A stretch of 16,370 bases of DNA from WLWS01 sp047638675 (GTDB taxonomy: Bacteria; Pseudomonadota; Gammaproteobacteria; Eutrophobiales; Eutrophobiaceae): NCBI GenBank assembly GCA_047638675.1, contig JBLIML010000078.1, positions 1 through 16,370 of the forward strand, given 5' to 3'. The notes beneath the pieces are model-generated. The model saw only the letters and a list, made by a program, of their open reading frames with translations, ran no database searches and was not told the origin of the DNA. The stretch's first letter is position 1, and the number at the start of each line of letters is the position of its first letter. The translations under genes were made by a program, and so were the position numbers. This document shows, piece after piece, positions 12,496-16,370 of the stretch.

Positions 12496-14805
12496 TTACT
12501 TTGCTTTGTCCTGTAATGCCTTTAGTATTTTTGCAGGCGTGATAGGTAAATCAAACCTGACCCCAATGGCATTATAAACAGCGTTGGCAAATGCGATAGG
12601 CACGGCACAAGTTACACCCTCACCAATGCCTTTGGCGCCGAAGGGACCATCCTCATCATAGACTTCCTCGAAATTGATATCCGGGTCGGGCAAATCCAGA
12701 GGCCCCATTATTTTGTAATCCATAAAATTCGGGTTGAGGATGGCACCTGTGTCTTCATCGAATATCATGTTCTCTGTCATACACAGACCCATGGATTGAA
12801 AGTAACCGCCAGCGACCTGGTTTTCACAAATGGCTGGGTTTACCACCGTGCCACTATCGTGATAGGCGAGCATTTTGATTAATTTTACCTGCGCCGTTCG
12901 TGTGTCGATTTCCACTTCGGCAAAATCCGCGATCATCATTTTGCCTGCCTTATCAAATTCGACTCCCTGGGAGGCACGACCAATGACCTCTGGCGGGGAC
13001 AGGTATTCGTAGATGGGCGTACTCATCAAATCCTTTAATGACATGCCCTGATCGGGACTGCCTTTGACAAAAATTCGTCGGTCTTTCATGACGAGATCTG
13101 CCGGATTGGCTTCCAGATGTTTAGCTGCGAAGTCCAGTAATTGGCGTTTGGCATCCTCTGCGGCGGCCTTGGTGGCACGCGCTACCATATGCATACCGTT
13201 GCTGCCGAAGGTGACCATGGTGTGCCCACAGACTTCTGTATCACCATCAATAACATTAACATCTTCGAGCTCGATACCGAGCACTTCAGCGGCAACCATC
13301 GCCTGTGTAGTATCGCCGCCCTGCCCCATACGACCAATGCCTGTTGTCAGCGCCATGGTGCCGTCGGGATTCACCTTGATCGTAATACCGTTAAATCCGA
13401 AAAATGATAGACCACTGATATGAGTTGAAATACCCATACCCACGCCTCTAATCTTTGTGCCATCAACCGATGATGGCGTACCCCAGCCTTTCCACTTTTC
13501 TTTCCAGCCAAATTTTTCAGCACCTTTGGTAATGCATTCGGCCAGACCCGAACTGGTCAATGGGACTATGGGTGCCTTGTTGAATAATAATTTTGCAAAT
13601 AAGACTTCCTGTGAAGTGTGACAAATATCTCCCGTCTTCCAGTGATTCTTAAGCTTGAACTCAACAGGATCCATGTTGATTCTTTCTGCGCACATATCGA
13701 CAGTTTGCTCCATCGCATAGGCAAGCGTCAGATCACCTACTCCACGCATACAACCGGCTGTCAGAAGATTTGTCGAGACGCCGATAAATTCCGCGCGTCC
13801 GTGTTCAGTTGTGTAGATGTCCGCAACGGACTGGTAAGGATCAAACTTATTTCCGTAAGCCCCATTGTCAAGAATGTGTCGATAGGATTGTGACACCATC
13901 GTACCGTCTTTCTTTATGCCAATTTTGGCATCGATTAAAGGACGTTCACGTCGTTTCACGGTAGTTTGCACTTCGTCCCGGGTCAAAATTAATCGCACCG
14001 GTCTGCGCGCCTTTCTCGCAATGGCTGCCGCGATGAACATAAAATTATTGCCCCACCACATGCCGAACGAACCGCCTGTGGGTGTGCTATACACTCTAAC
14101 TTTGCTGGGAGACAATTCGAAAAAATCTGTCATCGCATCCCTGATCCAGAACAAGGCCTGCGTAGACGTCCAGACTGAAAGCGAATCCCCCTGCCAACTG
14201 GCCGTACAGGCATTCCTGTCCAGCGGTGCGTGTTGCTGGTTTCCCATGGAGATCCGATTTTCGATGATGATATCAGATTCACTAAAGCCCTTTTCGATAT
14301 CACCCCATTCAAACAAAGAAGAGTCCAGGCGGTTAGGCCCCCAGGGTCTGACCTGTGGTGCGTCTGGTTCCATGGCTTCTTCAAGGCCGAATACTGCCGG
14401 CAACTCTTCATATTCAACTTCAATCAATTCCAGTGCGGCTTTCGCTGTTTCTTCGTCAACCGCGGATACCGCAGCCACTTCATCACCGACAAAGCATACT
14501 TCCTCAGAAATCATTGGTCCTCTGAAATTGAAGCTGGGATCTACCCAGGGTGTACCGCAGGTTTTTGCCTTTCCGCCAATATAATCCTTGTGCGTGATGA
14601 CGGCACTAACACCGGGCATGGCTTCAGCTTTTGAAACATCGATGTGAGTCACTTTCGCGTGTGCATAGGGACTGCGTAATACTTTGACATAGTGCATCCT
14701 TTGCTGAGGAGGCAGATCGCCCGCATATTTCAATCTGCCCGTGACTTTCTCATACCCATCAATCATGGGCAGACTCTTACCTATTATAGATGTCTCTTCT
14801 TTCAT
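12496..14805 (-). CDS. Molybdenum hydroxylase, molybdopterin-binding large subunit
   Basis: A 769-residue catalytic subunit of the xanthine dehydrogenase/aldehyde oxidase family, which hydroxylates a carbon next to a heteroatom or carbonyl, or an aromatic ring, using water. The N-terminal a/b-hammerhead domain starts at GYEKVTGRLKYAGD (17-30). Cofactor-binding loops are GGSFGMWW (244-251), GCMRGVGDLT (351-360) and GRMGQGGDTTQ (491-501). Glu729 in GAKGIGEG (723-730) is the expected catalytic base. The CO dehydrogenase active-site loop AYxCSFR is absent; its place is taken by GCMRGVGD, so this is not form I CO dehydrogenase despite the cox-like gene order. The gene overlaps the iron-sulfur subunit gene by 4 bp (ATGA), and GAGGA lies before the start. 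The N-terminus and the MRGxG loop recall 4-hydroxybenzoyl-CoA reductase and aldehyde oxidoreductase types; the substrate is unknown. Confidence 0.94.
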   Translation of the reverse strand: MKEETSIIGKSLPMIDGYEKVTGRLKYAGDLPPQQRMHYVKVLRSPYAHAKVTHIDVSKAEAMPGVSAVITHKDYIGGKAKTCGTPWVDPSFNFRGPMISEEVCFVGDEVAAVSAVDEETAKAALELIEVEYEELPAVFGLEEAMEPDAPQVRPWGPNRLDSSLFEWGDIEKGFSESDIIIENRISMGNQQHAPLDRNACTASWQGDSLSVWTSTQALFWIRDAMTDFFELSPSKVRVYSTPTGGSFGMWWGNNFMFIAAAIARKARRPVRLILTRDEVQTTVKRRERPLIDAKIGIKKDGTMVSQSYRHILDNGAYGNKFDPYQSVADIYTTEHGRAEFIGVSTNLLTAGCMRGVGDLTLAYAMEQTVDMCAERINMDPVEFKLKNHWKTGDICHTSQEVLFAKLLFNKAPIVPLTSSGLAECITKGAEKFGWKEKWKGWGTPSSVDGTKIRGVGMGISTHISGLSFFGFNGITIKVNPDGTMALTTGIGRMGQGGDTTQAMVAAEVLGIELEDVNVIDGDTEVCGHTMVTFGSNGMHMVARATKAAAEDAKRQLLDFAAKHLEANPADLVMKDRRIFVKGSPDQGMSLKDLMSTPIYEYLSPPEVIGRASQGVEFDKAGKMMIADFAEVEIDTRTAQVKLIKMLAYHDSGTVVNPAICENQVAGGYFQSMGLCMTENMIFDEDTGAILNPNFMDYKIMGPLDLPDPDINFEEVYDEDGPFGAKGIGEGVTCAVPIAFANAVYNAIGVRFDLPITPAKILKALQDKAK

Positions 14806-15275
14806 TTTGAGTTCCTCGCGATTTCTGCACCATGCAATATTGATTTAACAATTCTCACATAAGTCCCACATCGACATAAGTGACCACCAATGGCTTCTTT
14901 AACTTCCTGCTCACTTGGATCCGGGTTTTTATCCAACAGTGCCTTTGCGGCAACAATCATTCCCGGTGTACAGAAGCCACACTGCATACCGTGATCTTCA
15001 ATGAAGGCCGCTTGCAATGGATGCAAGACCCCATCTGTTTCAATCCCTTCAATAGTTTGTATTTTATGACCTTCAGCATCTGCAGCGATCCTTAAACAGG
15101 AAAAAATCGGTTTGCCGTCAAACAGTACTGTGCAAGATCCACAGGTGCCCATCTCACAACCGGTTTTTGTCCCCGTTAAACCTATTTTTTCTCTAATCAC
15201 ATAAGCAAGAGACCAATGCGGCTTTACGTAGGTAGGACAATCTTCGCCATTAATATTTAAATTGATAGGTATCAC
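14802..15275 (-). CDS. Molybdenum hydroxylase, [2Fe-2S] small subunit
   Basis: A 157-residue electron-transfer subunit with two [2Fe-2S] clusters. The N-terminal plant-ferredoxin-type domain binds one through Cys40, Cys45, Cys48 and Cys60. The C-terminal helical domain binds the other through Cys99, Cys102 (CGFC), Cys134 and Cys136 (CRC). All eight cysteines are present and the length is normal. The start is GTG at 15275, supported by an AAGGAG site (15283-15288) 7 nt upstream; the next in-frame ATG would cut into the conserved domain. It follows the FAD subunit gene by 2 bp and overlaps the large-subunit gene by 4 bp, so all three are made as one unit. There is no signal peptide, which indicates a cytoplasmic complex. 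Confidence 0.96.
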   Translation of the reverse strand: MIPINLNINGEDCPTYVKPHWSLAYVIREKIGLTGTKTGCEMGTCGSCTVLFDGKPIFSCLRIAADAEGHKIQTIEGIETDGVLHPLQAAFIEDHGMQCGFCTPGMIVAAKALLDKNPDPSEQEVKEAIGGHLCRCGTYVRIVKSILHGAEIARNSK

Positions 15276-15277
15276 AG

Positions 15278-16138
15278 TTATTCTCCTTTACCAGCTTCAA
15301 CAAGGGCTTTTTTCAGGGCATCTTCTATACTGCATTTAACCCATAAACTTCTGACTACGGCAGGTGTGCGAAAATCATCAATGCATTCAATGTCACTCGA
15401 TGCCTCCGCGGCTTTCATAATCAATGCATCATCAATCTTTTGATTCAACAGAACGGCCTCGGCCGCAGCTGAACGTTGGGGCACACCAGACAAGGTGGCG
15501 GCACCGACAACGACTCTTACATCTTCGCAGCTACCGTCTTTGCCAAGAGTTAAGCGCACAGCAACATTGACGATGGGTAAATCCGCTGCTGTCCTTTCAA
15601 ATTTGTGAAAGCCGCCACCGGTATTCGCTGGCGGTTTAGGGATCTGCACCTCGATCACCATCTCAGTCACTTCCAGTGCGTTATTAAGATAGCCGATATG
15701 AAAATCGGACATGGACATCACCCGTGTTCCTTCACTACCCCCAATAATAATATTTGCATCATAGGCAAGTAAGGTAGTTGGCATATCGACTTCCCCTGCA
15801 ATACACACTTCACCACCGATGGTGGCCATATTACGGACTTCCTTGATGTTTAATTCGTTAACGGTTTCTGCAAATATTTTGAACACGCCTTGTGAAGTCA
15901 CATCGGATTCATAAATTTCAGCCAGCGTCGTGGTGGCGCCTATTTTCAGGACATCATCTTCAAGCTTGATATAACCGAGACCCAGTTTCTTAATATTGAT
16001 GACGGCTTCCACCTCATCAAAAAGCTCTTCGCGATGGCCCATAAAAAACGTGCTACCAGCGATGGGTATGGCTGTATCACCGTATTTGCTCAATAAGGCG
16101 TAGGCTTCATTTAAATCTGTTGGACTATAGTATTCCAT
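15278..16138 (-). CDS. Molybdenum hydroxylase, FAD-binding medium subunit
   Basis: A 286-residue subunit that passes electrons from the iron-sulfur clusters to its FAD and on to an acceptor. The N-terminal FAD-binding domain (FAD_binding_5, about 1-175) has AGSTFFMGH (27-35) where relatives have AGGTxLL, and RNMATIGGEVCIAGEVDMPT (102-121) where relatives have RNxATIGGNxxxAxPxxD. Gly to Ser at 29 and Asn to Glu at 110 are departures from the common motif. The C-terminal CO_deh_flav_C domain covers about 180-280. It is preceded by a CoxG-like gene (48 bp apart) and followed by the iron-sulfur subunit gene 2 bp on. The ATG has a weak GAGAG site upstream. Confidence 0.94.
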   Translation of the reverse strand: MEYYSPTDLNEAYALLSKYGDTAIPIAGSTFFMGHREELFDEVEAVINIKKLGLGYIKLEDDVLKIGATTTLAEIYESDVTSQGVFKIFAETVNELNIKEVRNMATIGGEVCIAGEVDMPTTLLAYDANIIIGGSEGTRVMSMSDFHIGYLNNALEVTEMVIEVQIPKPPANTGGGFHKFERTAADLPIVNVAVRLTLGKDGSCEDVRVVVGAATLSGVPQRSAAAEAVLLNQKIDDALIMKAAEASSDIECIDDFRTPAVVRSLWVKCSIEDALKKALVEAGKGE

Positions 16139-16185
16139 CGTATTGCTCTCTGATTAATTGCGTTTACTTAATTCGGCTATGCGAA

Positions 16186-16370
16186 CTAGCCACCACTTTC
16201 GCCTGTATCACCCAGGGTCTGTTTAATATTATTTTCAAACTCCACAAACAAACTGTCCATTTGTCCTGCTGCCACTTTTTCTACAATTGCCCCGCCGAGG
16301 CCAGAGGCCTTTACCACGCCGGCAAATTTTATCCTCGTTTCAGATTCCGAAATCGTCTCCAAATCCGTCG
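16186..16370 (-). CDS. CoxG-like SRPBCC-fold protein (5' part missing)
   Basis: An open frame enters from the right edge and ends at a TAG (16186-16188), giving the last 60 residues. The sequence ends in a glycine-rich hydrophobic helix region (GVVKASGLGGAIVEKVAAG, 17-35) followed by FVEFENNIKQTL, the pattern at the C-terminus of carbon monoxide dehydrogenase subunit G (CoxG, SRPBCC fold). CoxG-like proteins are commonly encoded with molybdenum hydroxylases and help membrane attachment or maturation of the enzyme in CO oxidisers. It lies 47 bp upstream of the FAD subunit gene on the same strand, so it is probably the same operon. Only the tail is seen, so the assignment is moderate. Confidence 0.7.
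   Translation of the reverse strand, partial: TDLETISESETRIKFAGVVKASGLGGAIVEKVAAGQMDSLFVEFENNIKQTLGDTGESGG

Noticed and set aside
13916..14584. 222-codon open frame on the plus strand
   Set aside because: It is antisense to the molybdenum-hydroxylase large subunit, whose frame has all cofactor motifs. The product is low in recognisable structure.
12496..16370. Aerobic CO dehydrogenase operon (coxMSL with coxG)
   Set aside because: Gene order fits, but the large subunit lacks the AYxCSFR loop with the active-site cysteine needed for form I CO dehydrogenase. I call it only a molybdenum hydroxylase.

Overview
The window holds a catabolic gene cluster from a Gram-negative bacterium. The base composition is moderate. 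A TonB-dependent outer-membrane receptor, Tat and Sec exported enzymes, Rieske oxygenases and a multi-subunit molybdenum hydroxylase together suggest a marine-type gammaproteobacterium that degrades aromatic or similar recalcitrant compounds. This placement is inferred from gene content only; there is no rRNA or other taxonomic marker. I see no mobile element, tRNA, rRNA or CRISPR array.

Layout, left to right. Positions 1-2449 (minus strand) hold two enzymes with export signals: a Tat-dependent FAD-linked oxidase of the berberine-bridge-enzyme (BBE) type, and downstream of it a cyclase-family metal hydrolase cut by the left edge. Positions 2479-2552 hold two tandem hairpin terminators that close the next transcript. 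Positions 2561-4162 (minus) encode a UbiD-family prenyl-FMN decarboxylase. A 261-bp intergenic region with a palindrome and a -10 element separates it from a divergent Rieske oxygenase alpha subunit (4424-5551, plus). After a 317-bp AT-rich gap comes a TonB-dependent receptor (5869-8313, plus), closed by a strong terminator. Converging on it from the right is a minus-strand block: amidase (11497-10058), a second Rieske oxygenase (10024-8819) and a translationally coupled 114-residue protein of unknown function (8817-8473). Then come a GntR/FCD regulator (12341-11649) with operator-like inverted repeats in its own promoter, and a molybdenum-hydroxylase operon read leftward from the right edge: CoxG-like protein (partial), FAD subunit, 2Fe-2S subunit and molybdopterin subunit.

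How the genes may work together (inference). The receptor would bring a bulky substrate across the outer membrane. The exported oxidase and hydrolase would act in the periplasm. Cytoplasmic steps would include hydroxylation by the molybdenum enzyme, amide or ester cleavage by the amidase, ring oxygenation or O/N-demethylation by the two Rieske enzymes, and decarboxylation by the UbiD enzyme. The GntR regulator would control part or all of this. The substrate cannot be read from the sequence. The mix of amidase, cyclase/isatin-hydrolase-type enzyme and molybdenum hydroxylase would fit an N-containing aromatic, but this is only a hypothesis. No ferredoxin, Rieske reductase, UbiX flavin prenyltransferase or molybdenum-insertion chaperone lies in the window, so those partners must be encoded elsewhere.
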